Shown in pieces: positions 22,501-33,822 of a stretch of 64,000 nucleotides of DNA. Made by a program: the position numbers and the translations under genes. This DNA is from Costus lasius (lineage: Eukaryota > Streptophyta > Magnoliopsida > Zingiberales > Costaceae). Location of the stretch: assembly GCA_027563935.2 (NCBI GenBank), contig CM050451.1:29775565-29839564 (forward strand). Direction: 5' to 3'. The stretch's first letter is position 1. The number at the start of each line of letters is the position of its first letter. The notes under the pieces are model-generated. The model did not search any database. It worked only from the letters and a program-made list of their open reading frames with translations, and was not told where the DNA came from.

Positions 22501-23919
22501 CTAAAGCAAATCGGGAGCAGGTTCAAACAAATGTGGGTAATCCTTTCTCATATCGGTTTCCAACTCCCAAGTAGCTTCTTCCACGGACTGATTTCCCCAA
22601 ATAACTTTCACTAGAGGTATCACCTTGCTTCGAAGGACTCTCTCTTTTCTATCCACAATCTTAAGTGGCCTTTCAACATAAGTCAGATTTTCATCAATTT
22701 GCAAAGGTGTTGAATCCAAGATATGTGACGGGTTATGACAATACTTCCTAAGCACGGATACGTGAAACACACTGTGCAGATGCTCCAAGGATGGCGGTAA
22801 GGCTAAACGGTAAGCAACAGGTCCAACCCTCTCGATGATATCAAACGGACCCACATATCTAGGGCTTAATTTCCCTTTCTTTCCAAATCGCATCACACCT
22901 TTTGTAGGAGAAACCTTAACAAATACATGTTCTCCCACCATGAATTCCAGAGGTCTCCTTCTCGCATCAGCGTAGCTTTTTTGCCTATCCTGTGCAGCCT
23001 TTAGCTTTTCTTGAATAATCTTTACCTTATCTGTGGCTTCCTGCACAGCATCAGACTGGAGCAAGGTTCTATCACCTACCTCCTCCCAACTCAAGGGAGT
23101 TCTGCATCTTCTTCCGTACAATGCCTCGTACGGGGCCATCTGGATACTAGAGTGGTAACTATTGTTGTAGGTAAACTCAATCAGGGCTAAGTCTCTGTCC
23201 CACTCACCATGCCAATCAATGATGTAAGATCTCAGCAAGTCCTCCAATGTCTGTATGGTCCTCTCAGTCTGCCCATCAGACTGCGGGTGATATGCAGTGC
23301 TAAAACTGAGCTTGGTGCCCAAATCTTCCTGAAGCTTCTTCCAAAACTGAGATAAGAACCTGGAATCGCGGTCAGATACAATATCCACCGGAACACCATG
23401 CAATCTCACAATCTCGTCAATGTACAACCTGGCAAGCCTCTCCAAAGGATAAGTCATCTTGATAGGCAAAAAGTGGGCGGACTTAGTAAGTCTGTCCACG
23501 ATAACCCAAATAGCATCGTGCCCATTTCTGGTCCGGGGTAATCCACAGACAAAGTCCATGCTGATATTTTCCCACTTCCACAGAGGAATCTGAAGTGGTT
23601 GGAGGGATCCACCCGGTCTCTGATGCTCGGCTTTAACCATCTGGCACGTCAAACATCTAGCCACACACTGCGCCACATCATTCTTCATCCCTTGCCACCA
23701 GAAACTTTTCTTCAGGTCCTGATACATTCTGGTACTACCAGGGTGAATAGAATACTTAGAACTGTGGCCTTCAGCTAAAATCTCTTGTCTCAACTTAGGG
23801 TCCTCAGGGACACAGACCCTTCCATGGAACCTAAGCAAACCATCTGTGGATAGGCTGAAATCCTCAATCAATCCCATCTCCAGTTTTTCTTTCCATTTCA
23901 AAATTTCAGGATCAACCAA
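22501..23919 (-). CDS. Tekay integrase with GPY/F and chromodomain-like C-terminus
   Basis: 472 codons continuing in frame after the TAG at 23920-23922; there is no ATG at this point, so it is the tail of the polyprotein. The order is: HHCC zinc site (IHPGSTRMYQDL, CLTCQ), catalytic core with D in SMDFVCGLPR, D in VSDRDSRF and E in SDGQTERTIQTL, GPY/F-type segment (KLSPRYVGPFDIIERVG), then a C-terminal segment (VIPLVKVIWGNQSVEEATWE) like that of Tekay/Del chromoviruses, which targets insertion to heterochromatin. All catalytic residues are in place. It ends 12 bp before the polypurine tract. It could be made from this copy only by readthrough of the amber codon. Confidence 0.93.
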   Translation of the reverse strand: MVDPEILKWKEKLEMGLIEDFSLSTDGLLRFHGRVCVPEDPKLRQEILAEGHSSKYSIHPGSTRMYQDLKKSFWWQGMKNDVAQCVARCLTCQMVKAEHQRPGGSLQPLQIPLWKWENISMDFVCGLPRTRNGHDAIWVIVDRLTKSAHFLPIKMTYPLERLARLYIDEIVRLHGVPVDIVSDRDSRFLSQFWKKLQEDLGTKLSFSTAYHPQSDGQTERTIQTLEDLLRSYIIDWHGEWDRDLALIEFTYNNSYHSSIQMAPYEALYGRRCRTPLSWEEVGDRTLLQSDAVQEATDKVKIIQEKLKAAQDRQKSYADARRRPLEFMVGEHVFVKVSPTKGVMRFGKKGKLSPRYVGPFDIIERVGPVAYRLALPPSLEHLHSVFHVSVLRKYCHNPSHILDSTPLQIDENLTYVERPLKIVDRKERVLRSKVIPLVKVIWGNQSVEEATWELETDMRKDYPHLFEPAPDLL

Positions 23920-26900
23920 CTATGCTTTGCTCAACTTTTGCAAAATATCAGACTCAACTCTAAGTGCAGCAACAAAACACTTATTACCACGAGGTGTCAC
24001 ATCCAATCGAAGTCTACTGAACTCATCAAGCAAGCGCCACTCCTGCACAAGAAGTGCAGCCATAGAGGTCACAGGCCGCCTGCTCAATGCGTCTGCAACC
24101 ACATTTGCCTTACCCTCCTGATAGTGAATAGTAAAATCATAATCTTTGATCAGTTCCATCCACCGCCGCTGCCGCATGTTGAGTTCTTTCTGGGTAAATA
24201 TGTATTTGAGGCTCTGATGGTCGGTGTACAAATCAAAAGTCTGACCCAGCAGATAATGACGCCAAATCTTCAATGCAAACACCACTGCAGCCAACTCCAA
24301 GTCATGGGTAGGGTAGTTGGACTCGTATTCCTTTAACTGCCTGGAAGCATAGGCAACCACCTTACCATGCTGCATGAGTACACAGCCCAAACCTTTGCCA
24401 GAGGCGTCCGTGTACACAGTGAAACCTTCACCGCCACTAGGTATAATGAGAATCGGTGCACTAGTCAAACGCTTCTTCAGCCCGAGGAAACTTTCCTCGC
24501 ACTTGACATCCCAGATAAAATCAGCATTCTTCCTGGTCAACTTTGTTAAAGGGCCCGCCAGCTTGGAAAACCCTTCAACAAATCTGCGGTAGTAACCTGC
24601 TAAGCCCAAGAAACTTCGAATCTCAAATGCATTTGTTGGTCTTCCCCAGCTAATAATAGCCTCTACCTTAGCTGGATCCACAGACACACCCTGTCCAGAT
24701 ATCACATGTCCCAAAAAGTTAATCTTCTCCAACCAGAACTCGCATTTACTGGCCTTGGCATACAACCTTTTACTTCTCAGAATTTCCATCACCTTGCGTA
24801 AGTCCTGTGCGTGATCTTGAGCACTCCGCGAGTAAACCAAAATGTCATCGATAAATACAACCACGCATTTATCCAGGAGATGGTGAAACACCCTATTCAT
24901 AAGATCCATAAAGACAGCAGGGGCATTCGTTAGTCCAAAAGGCATAACTAAAAATTCATAATGCCCATACCTTGTCCTGAATGCTGTCTTAACTACATCC
25001 TCCTCTCTGACCTTCAGCTGATAATACCCAGACCTTAAGTCAATCTTGGAGAAGACAGTAGCGCCCTGTAACTGATCGAAGAGATCATCAATACGGGGCA
25101 GAGGGTACTTGTTCTTAATTGTTACCTGGTTCAGCTGACGGTAATCGATGCACATTCTCAGTGATCCGTCCTTCTTCTTTACAAACAACACAGGCGCTCC
25201 CCAAGGAGACGCGCTAGGCCTGATGTACCCTTTTTCTAGCAATTCTTCCAGCTGTTTCTTCAACTCAGCCAATTCAGAGGTGGCCATGCGGTACGGGGCT
25301 TTAGAGATTGGGGCAGTGCCAGGTATCAAGTCAATACTGAATTCCACTTCCCGGTCAGGTGGTAAACCAGATAACTCATCAGAAAATACATCTGGGAATT
25401 CATTCACCACAGGTATATAAGCCAAATCAGATACAGGTTCATCCTGAACCTTTACACGTGCCAAGTAGCCTTTACAGCCGCCAGCCAATAACCTTTGAGC
25501 ATGCAGGAAAGAGATCACATGTAACCCCTGATCTGCAATCAAACCTTTGATATGCAATTGATGACCATCACTCAAATTCAGAGTCACCAACTTTTCAAAA
25601 CAATCTAGGGTGGCATGGTAAGAGGACAACCAGTCCATCCCTAATATCACATCATAGTCAAGCATGTCAAGCAATATCAAATCAACAAACAAGTCATATT
25701 CCTCTATCCTAAGCATGCAATCAGGATAAAGCACATCTGTTACCAGGGAATCACCCATAGGGGTGCAGACAGATATAACACAATCAAGAGTCCCAGGTGC
25801 CACAGGCAAATAACGAACAAAACGAACTGATACGAAAGAGAGATTGGCACCAGGATCAAATAAAACACGTGCTAACTGATCGAAAACAAAAAGAGTACCT
25901 TCCACAACTGACTTGGAAGCCCTGGCGTCCTTCTCAGCAATAGCATATACTCGAGTCTGCACTGTGGGCTTATCAGTACCCTGAGATGAAGACTTCAGCT
26001 GTGGGCAGTCTTTGATACGGTGTCCGGCCTTACCACACCTGAAACAAGCCCCTGACTTCTTATAGCAGTCCTTGATCTCGTGACCACTGCATCCACAATG
26101 ATAGCACTTTCTGCCTTCCACGGTATCACCTCGGGCAGATTTAGAATTCTTCTGATAGGGATGATGCCGACCTTTCTTATCCTTGTGCTTATATTGTTTC
26201 TTTTCATGACTCTGGGGAACTGGAGCAGCAGTCTCCACAACAGGGGTTGGGGCAATCACCACTGCCTGCTCAGAAATTGACCTCTCCACTGTGAGAGCCC
26301 TCTCTAAAACCTCAGCATAGGTCTCTAGATGCAGTGCCACAATCCGATCTCTGATATCTTTTCTCAAACCCCTCTGAAACTTCCTGGCCCTTAGTTCCTC
26401 AGTGCTGACCAAATGGGGAGCATACTTGGACAACTGGGTGAACATAATATCATATTGAGCCACAGAAAGGTCACCCTGCACCAGGTGGATAAACTCCACC
26501 TCCTTCTCTTCATTCATGCTAGGTGGAAAGTACTTGTCATTAAATTTTCTCATGAAGTAAACCCAGTCTACAGTATCCCCTTTTTCAGTTGCTAGCCTCT
26601 TAACTCCTTTCCACCATATCTCAGCATTCCCCTTCAGCATATATACTGACAGGCACAGTTTATCCTCTTCGCTACATCGCATCACCGCAAAAATCTTATC
26701 TAAGTCAGCAAGCCAGTCCTCAGCTGCTCTAGGCCCTGGGCTCCCATAAAAAGCTGGAGGGTTCATACGCTGAAATTCCTTCACCAGTTGAGCATACCTC
26801 TTATGCACATTCTCCTGAGAACTCCCCACATTCTCCTTCTCAGCCGGCCGTGGCTGGGAATGAGACTGTGACTGCATCTGCTGCTGCATCTGCTGGTGAA

Positions 26901-27126
26901 ATTCTCGTTGCTGATCGCGGTTCTGCTGCAGGAGTTGCTGCTGAAACTCCTGATGCTGCTCACGCTGTTCCCTCATCATCTGTTGCTGTTCTTGCATAGC
27001 CTGAGCCTGCTGCTGGATGAGGGCACCCTGTTGTTGCATCATACTACTCATAGACTCTAAAGCCCTCATAAAGCCAGCCATCTGATCATCAGCATTACCC
27101 TTGGGTCGTACCATTCTTACCTTCAT
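23920..27126 (-). CDS. Tekay gag-protease-RT-RNase H polyprotein
   Basis: 1068 codons from ATG at 27126. Residues 30-90 are a glutamine/methionine-rich, probably coiled-coil N-terminus. The gag core is at about 120-290 ([29 protein letters not shown]), with two CCHC knuckles at 341-354 ([14 protein letters not shown]) and 361-374 ([14 protein letters not shown]). The protease is near 420-510 ([20 protein letters not shown]); its triad is DPG, where DSG is most common, though DPG also occurs in plant gypsy elements. RT is at about 640-770 ([30 protein letters not shown]). RNase H has [23 protein letters not shown] and [10 protein letters not shown]. The frame ends at TAG 23920-23922 where the family usually continues into integrase, probably from CAG. 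Otherwise there is no break. Confidence 0.95.
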   Translation of the reverse strand: MKVRMVRPKGNADDQMAGFMRALESMSSMMQQQGALIQQQAQAMQEQQQMMREQREQHQEFQQQLLQQNRDQQREFHQQMQQQMQSQSHSQPRPAEKENVGSSQENVHKRYAQLVKEFQRMNPPAFYGSPGPRAAEDWLADLDKIFAVMRCSEEDKLCLSVYMLKGNAEIWWKGVKRLATEKGDTVDWVYFMRKFNDKYFPPSMNEEKEVEFIHLVQGDLSVAQYDIMFTQLSKYAPHLVSTEELRARKFQRGLRKDIRDRIVALHLETYAEVLERALTVERSISEQAVVIAPTPVVETAAPVPQSHEKKQYKHKDKKGRHHPYQKNSKSARGDTVEGRKCYHCGCSGHEIKDCYKKSGACFRCGKAGHRIKDCPQLKSSSQGTDKPTVQTRVYAIAEKDARASKSVVEGTLFVFDQLARVLFDPGANLSFVSVRFVRYLPVAPGTLDCVISVCTPMGDSLVTDVLYPDCMLRIEEYDLFVDLILLDMLDYDVILGMDWLSSYHATLDCFEKLVTLNLSDGHQLHIKGLIADQGLHVISFLHAQRLLAGGCKGYLARVKVQDEPVSDLAYIPVVNEFPDVFSDELSGLPPDREVEFSIDLIPGTAPISKAPYRMATSELAELKKQLEELLEKGYIRPSASPWGAPVLFVKKKDGSLRMCIDYRQLNQVTIKNKYPLPRIDDLFDQLQGATVFSKIDLRSGYYQLKVREEDVVKTAFRTRYGHYEFLVMPFGLTNAPAVFMDLMNRVFHHLLDKCVVVFIDDILVYSRSAQDHAQDLRKVMEILRSKRLYAKASKCEFWLEKINFLGHVISGQGVSVDPAKVEAIISWGRPTNAFEIRSFLGLAGYYRRFVEGFSKLAGPLTKLTRKNADFIWDVKCEESFLGLKKRLTSAPILIIPSGGEGFTVYTDASGKGLGCVLMQHGKVVAYASRQLKEYESNYPTHDLELAAVVFALKIWRHYLLGQTFDLYTDHQSLKYIFTQKELNMRQRRWMELIKDYDFTIHYQEGKANVVADALSRRPVTSMAALLVQEWRLLDEFSRLRLDVTPRGNKCFVAALRVESDILQKLSKA

Positions 27127-27298
27127 ACACCTTGCAAGTCAAGATAAACAATAATTTCCTTATCTTACTAGCAACCAATTCCTTACTTGGTTTATTTCTA
27201 TGCAATACACAAACAATGTTTTACTACCCAGATCTAATATTCGCTAGAAACTCCCTACCCAGATCTAATATTCGCTAGAAACTCCCTCTGATACCATA
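27127..27298 (-). other. Element D leader with 31-bp direct repeat
   Basis: 172 bp between 5' LTR and gag. A 31-bp unit (starting ACCCAGATCTAATATTCGC) is present twice head to tail at 27226-27256 and 27257-27287, the second copy touching the primer site. A tandem copy next to the primer site is unusual and may be a strand-transfer slip. Confidence 0.85.
27286..27296 (-). promoter_or_regulatory. Primer binding site, element D (tRNA-iMet type)
   Basis: TGGTATCAGAG on the minus strand, two bases after the LTR end TTACA. Confidence 0.9.
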
Positions 27299-29748
27299 TG
27301 TAACACCCCTCGATACTTAACCCCGAATTTCACGCGGAAATCATACGAGGAACGTCACGAGAAAAAAAAAAGAAAAGCCAAGATCATACTACGAACAAAG
27401 CTAGGGAATAAAAGATCTGAAAACTTATACAAAAATCCGGCAGCATGTATACGTACATACAAGGTTCGGGAAAATTCCCATACATGTACGTGCTTTACTG
27501 ATTCATAACAACAAGTAATTTCAACTTATAAAATACTGAACATAATCGAATCAGATCACAACTCCGTACTATACATATACGGAGACAAAATCGCATATCA
27601 TAGAACAGACTGAACATAAAATCCTATCAAACGCTGAAAAATACCACAACCGAAATCTTGTAACAAAATGGGCCTAAGCCCTCACATGTAACCAAAATAT
27701 AGCATTCATCATCCAAAACAAAATACAACTAATACAGGCATGCAGGCCCCAGATAACAGAATCAAGATACAAGTATTCAAATACCAAAATTGTTTACAAG
27801 GTCCATATCACAAAACCCAAAGCTTCATCAAGCTACTCAGTATATCTCAAAGGTGCATAACGCCGTATCAATCACTGTCCCTCACCTGTAGATTTTAGAG
27901 GGGGTGAGCTAACAGCTCCGCAAGTGAGAACCTTATGAAACCCCTCCATTAATACATTCAAAAATAGCATGCAAGGTTTTTTTTTTTTTTTTTTTTCAAA
28001 ACATTTACCAAATGCGATTATCAAATATCAAATCAAATACAGATAAGAATACAAACTTACAAAATAATCCACATGGCGAAATCTAATCATAATACAACAA
28101 AACCAAAATAGAAACTTACATATCATATGGCAAAACAGAACACATACGTAGATGCACATCCTATCCTAACATATCCAAATCCAGAACAGAACGAAATGAC
28201 CACAAAGGTCCGACCCTTCCCTCGTCAGGGCTCAGAGAATGCATGCATGCCAAACAGTAGGGGAGAAATCAGGAGGTGGCCCCCGTCTAGCTAAGACGTG
28301 GCACGCTGATCTCCATCTACCCACTCAGACAATGTGGTAAATCAAGAGGTGGCCCCCGCCAAGTCACGGCGTGGCACTTTGTTTCCCCACATTGGTCACA
28401 CAGCAGTCAGAGAGTTCAAGAGGTGGCCCTCGCTTACCAGTAGCGTGGCACTTTGTCTCTCTTATGCTAAACTAATCACATCTGTGAAGGAAGATCAAGT
28501 GGTGGCCCCCGCCTGACCAAGGCGTGGCACTTTGCCCCCACTTCACAATATCTCCAGGGTCACACATAATGGACATGACTACACCACACACATATAGCAA
28601 AAGACTAATACCCGGATATCTAACTTATCGAATTCACCACTCGCAATTAATTAAACAGCATAAATGTCTTAGACAGGGTAGTCCTTAAGTTTCATGCAAT
28701 CAGGTTAGGAAGATACCATGCTAAGTTCTCAACAAATGTTCCCATGCAGGTATAATGTGTTAATCCTAGATTTCATGCAATTAGATTGTAACATCTCCAT
28801 TCTAGGTTATCAAACGGAATTTCCACTCAAGCAGATTAATTACAAGCATTGCACAACATTATCATCACTTAATTTCAAGAGAACGATTACACATATAACT
28901 ATGCATAGAAAATTCCTAAAATTAGGCAAAAATCATATTTAAGTACCATATGAACTCAATTACATGAATAACAGCTTTGCCCCAAAAGTTAACTGAACAT
29001 TGACCAAAATACCCCTAAGCTAAATTTCGGCCAGCATGATTTAAGGCTCCAAAAATAGTATAAAATTCATAATAAATTCCCTTATACTTCTAATCACATG
29101 AATCCTAAGTTTTCCCCAAAAGTTAGCATGAAATTTCATCAAATTAGGGCATGGGCGCATGTCATACTCTAGGGCTGATTTTCGAAACTTCAAATAGGTA
29201 TTCACGGTTTCATGGTAAGGGAAATTAAACCTACTCGTTTTTCCATCACAAAGCAAGAAAAACATGTCAAGGAAACGATCATATACTCGGAATACAGGTA
29301 ACATAAGATTTCCACTCGCCTTGGGAACGATTTGCAAGCAAACCGTGAGCAGAGAGAGAGTTGTCTGAAGCCTCCACACGCCGCCGCCGTCCACCACACC
29401 GGAAGGCCAAGCGCCGCCGCCGGAAAACTCACCGGAAGAGGAGCTGGACGAAGGGGAAGGCGCGGGCCGCAGTCGTCCACGAGAGGGAGAGGAAGAAATG
29501 CAAGGGGCGGCTAGGGTTGGGCTGAAATTCGAAAGCAACTTAAGTGGGGCCAAATCACTTAAGTGAGATCTGAATTTTTAATCTGCATACTCACATAATA
29601 AGTAGGCGCCCACATACATAACACAAAGACTGGGCTGGAACTCTGGTAGTCAGGACAACATACACAGGAAAGGTCTCAAGTTCAAGACTCCTCCATAGCA
29701 ACTTATTTTTGCCCGAGGTTTAATTCATCAAAATTCTCGGGTCTTACA
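27299..29748 (-). repeat. Element D 5' LTR
   Basis: 2450 bp. Differences from the 3' LTR noted by eye: A for G at 27305, a one-base and a two-base change in A and T runs, a small change at 27596-27601, and C for G near 29020. It drives transcription to the left. Contains the hairpin units 28276-28530 and a copy of the GC-rich reading frame 29041-29553. Confidence 0.94.
28276..28530 (-). repeat. Four tandem 29-nt hairpin units in D 5' LTR
   Basis: Copies at 28276-28304, 28349-28377, 28423-28451 and 28502-28530, identical to those of the 3' LTR at an offset of 7276 bp. Confidence 0.85.
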
Positions 29749-29753
29749 TTTTA

Positions 29754-30329
29754 TAGATTTGATTTGATTAGAATTGTGTTATTCCGTAATTTACCTTGGC
29801 CACGTAATTTTACGTCTTAGACGTTGCGAGAAGGACAGAGAGGTGAATCGCAACGTCGGATCTATTCTTTTCAAACCTACAAATCCAATCACGAGAGCAG
29901 TTTGGATTCGTTTGAAGGATTAACATGGTTTTTCATAGAACTTAAAGGGTCTATTTATGTTAATTGTCACAAGAGTAGGGGATTAATATAAATAGATACC
30001 AGATTACGCTTCGAGAGGAGGTAATCTGTACCTTAGGAAAAATCCCTTTCAAAACTATAATTTTCTGATCAAAGATTTATTTTCACTAAATTCATAATCG
30101 TCAATGAGGTGAAACCGCGAGTCCTAATTTTATCTGAATTGATTTTTAGCCAAAACCCTAAAACCACCTTTTTGTTTTCTTGCATTAGAAGTTTTTAAAA
30201 CAAAAACTACACTTTGAATCGTTTAGATATAGATCGATCGTGTAATCGGTACTTGACCGCCAGATCTTTGTTGGGAACGATAATCTTTTTATTACTTCGA
30301 TAAATCTGTGCACTTGCGGATCGCTATTA
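29754..30329 (+). repeat. Element C 3' LTR, second part
   Basis: Resumes after the second TTTTA copy (29749-29753) and is collinear with about 12843-13418 of the 5' LTR (TTTACGTCTTAGACGTTGCG, TTATTACTTCGATAAAT). It ends CTATTA, followed by the target duplication GTACA (30330-30334). Confidence 0.9.
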
Positions 30330-30334
30330 GTACA

Positions 30335-30518
30335 TCAACTGGGGACAAGAGTTTGAGCATAGATTCAATCTGTCTCTAGGGACATTATCATGTAAGAACA
30401 CAATCGAAGATATAAACTAAGCATGATAATGACAATACCATAATGATATATAAGAAATATCATTGTCAAGTAGTACAAAGTAAAGACCACACTAGGTCTT
30501 AGGGCATAAACACCAACA
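30335..30518 (-). repeat. Angela-type solo LTR E, 5' portion
   Basis: Completes E after the insertion of C. It ends CACCAACA, the reverse of the LTR start TGTTGGTG, then GATCG, matching GATTG at the other end with one mismatch. Confidence 0.78.
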
Positions 30519-31012
30519 GATCGTCCAAGTCGGACAAGCGTGTCACACTTGTTGATTCCAACATTAATGGTCATGACTCTATTCAGGCTTATCCTAGGTG
30601 TGACCACACACTTTTAGTCATGCACCATGTATGGGCCCATGGACATCAAACTTCCTGTAGGGAAGGGGCAAATCCTCTATTGGTAAGACGCGACTCTATA
30701 CAGCTCAAGACATACCCAATGACAACTATTATGACCTCCCTTTTACGGCGAGGCATTAGGTTTTATTAAAGTATATCCCTTACTACATAGAGATACAATC
30801 TTACTCAAGTCAAAGGACATCTATGATCTCTATCACTGTGAGATTCTTCTTGAGACACCAAAAAGTATCCTCACGGCGGGTCGGTCTAGTATATCTCCCT
30901 TGATATACCTATATGCCTACGTTAAGCAACCCGTGCTAACCAGCACATATATGAGTCTCACCCGCACCATAGTTGTCCCCTATCCACCATGGTACTCGAC
31001 CGGGGACACAGC
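30519..31012 (-). repeat. Old Angela-type LTR L, second fragment
   Basis: Diverged reverse match to the 5' half of the K/G LTR (GGACAAGCGTGTCACACTTG, CATGTATGGGCCCATGGACA, CACGGCGGGTCGGTCTAG and so on). It is cut at 31012 by the start of LTR M. Confidence 0.7.
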
Positions 31013-32128
31013 TGTTGGGAAACCCCGGCGATATTTATAAATTTTTATCAAACAATACATACACAGCGGAAGCATATCCCCGAAATAGGCCAGTCCCAAA
31101 AACCCAATGGATTGTCTTGCGAGGGGGTCGACATGATGTATGTAGTTAGAAAGTACCTAGAGCAAGATGAGGTCGATGTTGACGTCTGCAGTCTCACACA
31201 CACGGATGCCTCAAGCCCTCTTCTTCCACGCCCAGTGCTAGCCTCGGGAAGAAAATCCAAGTCTTAGGGAGACCACTACTTCACTTGCACCAAGCTTGAG
31301 GAAGAGATGCGCCAAGAGAAGAGGTGAAGAGATGAAGCCACCAAGCTCAATGTCTTCTTGCGCCAAGAGAAGAAGAGGATGAAGCTTGCGACTAAGGGTG
31401 GAAAAAATTGCACCACTTGGTTCTCACTCTCACCCCTTGTTGGTTCACACCAAGTGAATGCATACCTCAGCCTCTCGCATATCAATAGATATATAGAGGC
31501 AAAGGGGAGTGGCAACACAAGGGATGGAGGTGCAAATCTCATGAAGAAATCGGCTAGGGTTAGGGTTTGGAAGCAATTAGGGTTAGGGTTTAGGAAACTC
31601 TCCAAGAGCTTTCCATAAATACCTTCCCATCAACCATATGTGTCAAAGACCTTTCAAATAAGTTCTTCTAGCTATATCAATCCCAAGACTTGCCATAGAG
31701 GCAAGCATACCATCCAAGGAACAAAGGGGAGGCGCCAATTGCTTCCATAGGAAGAACATTGCGCCACCCAACCCATTATGCCCTTAGGCGCTAATGGGGT
31801 TGGGTTTTTCCCCATTATACCCTTTTAGCCCATTATCTCTTCATGACAACTTGTTATTGGGCCTCATTGAGTAATGAACTAGCCCAAACTTCATTACAAA
31901 GGTTGATTAAGCCAATGGATCTAATCCAATGCAACCCAAAGTCAAATGTGACCAACCATGGTCAATTTCAGGTCAACCTGCCAAAAATGAAGTTTGGCTC
32001 CAATAACTCTCTTCCGTCTCATCAAGCCCATTGGCGCTAATGAAATCTCCCAAATATATCCGAGCTATACTAACTCGATCATAAGGCTTTCCGATCAATA
32101 TGAGAAGTCAAGTATCAAGGTGTGCAAC
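31013..32128 (-). repeat. Angela-type LTR M, 3' portion
   Basis: Begins TGTTGGGAAACCCCGG (reversed LTR end) and follows the K/G LTR in reverse, diverged. It breaks at GCAAC (32124-32128), the left target duplication of array F, and continues at 46844. Confidence 0.8.
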
Positions 32129-33808
32129 TGTTGGGGTATGCCCTTAAGGCTAATGTTTGAGGCCTTGGGATTGTAACAGTATCATGTATAAACTCTTATG
32201 TTTATAAAGGCAATGGTTGTTATTCAGTTTGTTATATTATCTGCTGCAATACATATACTTCTGAATAATGTCTCAATGCTGTTCAGCTGGGCTGACATGC
32301 AGTAAAGTCCTTAGTCGATATATCTTGGCGAACATGAGACAGCCTTGATATGATTGAGACTAATATGTGTTCTAATCTTATAGGATGCTTCGAGCATGGA
32401 ATAAGATGTAGACTCATGGGTACATTGGATGTACTGGACAGACCCTACTAGGATATTCAATTGCTTGTCACAATGTGAATAATCCTTGATTGCAACAAGT
32501 GGCACATTTCCTCTGACTTGAGATCACTTGTGTTTCTAAATGATGATTGTCATTGTTTTGAGGTAGTTCAATATCATTTGAAACATAATGGTTATAGACT
32601 ATCTTGGATGGTGAGCTTGAGTCAGGTTAGGCACTAGTGATAGATAAAGGATTGCCGTCTCCTTAATTGGAGTGTGATGTTCTAAAGGGGCCCCCCTCTG
32701 TATGAGATGATTGAGAAAGTGTATGGCCATACCCAGGTGACAGTGTTCATCTGATCTAATCATGCTCATCATATTGGAGCTACAAGCTTGACACGCTTGT
32801 CCAATAAGAACATCCAGTGGCAAAGGAAATTTGCATGCCTTGTGAATTGGATTCACACTTGTGCTGTGGTTTGGGTGTAGTCTTGGAAGACTCTTTCCTT
32901 TATATCGGGAGACAGTGATGTGTTGCTAGATACCCCTCACTGATCGTGATAACGTAAGTTATCGTTACCGACATTTAAAGGAAACCCTTAGGGTCGCACA
33001 ATTTGATGATATGGCTTACTTAAGTCAGATCGTGTGGACTGAATTGTTTGGGTTCAGTTTAAAGGGATTTAGTCTCTGATTGTAAGTGAGATCTAGTCTG
33101 ATCATGTTTGATTGATTAGGGCTTGAGATCGGTAAGCTTCGATTGAGAGAATAGATGCTAGATCAGTGAGATCAGGAGCATCAAGAGATCAATGGTCAGA
33201 TCTTAAGCCTTAGGGGTTTATTATAATCTGGACTAATTGCTTGGTTTATTTGGTTATTGAACCAAATCGATTTGAACCAGCTCATTGGATGAGCGTATGG
33301 TTCAAGTTGGCATTTGCGATTGGGGTCACTTGAACGTTGAGATGGTTTTGCTATTTTTAGATAGCATGTCACAACGTGAACACATCTCTCTCACGTCGCC
33401 CCTCTCTCGCCCTGTTGTCGCCGTTTTGCCTTTGGCTCTTCACACATTCGTGTGAGAAAAGGTGGTAGACGAAAGAAGAAAAAAATCGCCAAGCAAGGAA
33501 AGCTCTCTCTTCCCTTCAAACGATCAAAGACACCTTGGACGATCCTTGCTAGCACAAGGGACGACAAGAAGGAGCAAGCCGTTGATCATCTTGTGTGTGA
33601 CGATTTGGAGGAGACCTCTTTTGTTCTCTTGCTTCCAAGGCGCCATCTAGAAATGGCCATGGTATGAATCGCATTCTTTCTTGCATTCAAAAGTTTTAAT
33701 GTTGATCATAATACATGCATCGATCCCATGAAACCCTAGTATCCGCTGCCCATGTTTTGTATGCGCCACTTTAGGGTTTCGGCCCCCCTTATTGAAAGGG
33801 GACTTTCA
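32129..33808 (+). repeat. Copia F LTR 1 (1680 bp)
   Basis: Starts TGTTGGGGTATGCCC and ends GGGGACTTTCA. It appears identical to LTR 2. The left flank GCAAC is the target duplication. Confidence 0.93.
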
Positions 33809-33810
33809 AT

Positions 33811-33822
33811 TGCTATCAGAGC
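33811..33822 (+). promoter_or_regulatory. Primer binding site, copia F, one mismatch
   Basis: TGCTATCAGAGC in place of the usual TGGTATCAGAGC. The mismatch lies at the third base, close to where priming starts. The same change is at 42926-42937 after LTR 2. Confidence 0.85.

Larger units (their letters stand above)
20023..29748 (-). mobile_element. Tekay/Del chromovirus D, nearly intact and young (9726 bp)
   Basis: Ty3/gypsy element on the minus strand with two LTRs of 2450 bp (ends TGTAA/TTACA), tRNA-iMet-type primer site, gag, protease, RT, RNase H, integrase with chromodomain-like C-terminus, and polypurine tract. It is flanked by a perfect TTTTA target duplication (20018-20022 and 29749-29753) inside the 3' LTR of C. 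By eye the LTRs differ by about three substitutions plus short indels and homopolymer length, so this is the youngest insertion here whose two LTRs can be compared. The only coding break I see is one TAG between RNase H and integrase. Confidence 0.95.
11933..30329 (+). mobile_element. Athila-type gag-protease element C (TR-GAG-like), carrying nested insertions
   Basis: Ty3/gypsy element with 5' LTR 11933-13418, tRNA-Asp-type primer site, gag-protease frame, 3' noncoding region and 3' LTR 19123-20022 plus 29754-30329. It is flanked by a perfect 5-bp target duplication GTACA (11928-11932 and 30330-30334). After removal of solo LTR 16974-18656 and element D the element is about 7 kb. RT, RNase H and integrase are missing altogether: the protease stop at 15869 is followed within about 30 bp by a motif that in element I follows the integrase stop. 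The two LTRs differ at roughly 5% over the first 160 bp, so this insertion is older than D and G. Confidence 0.9.
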
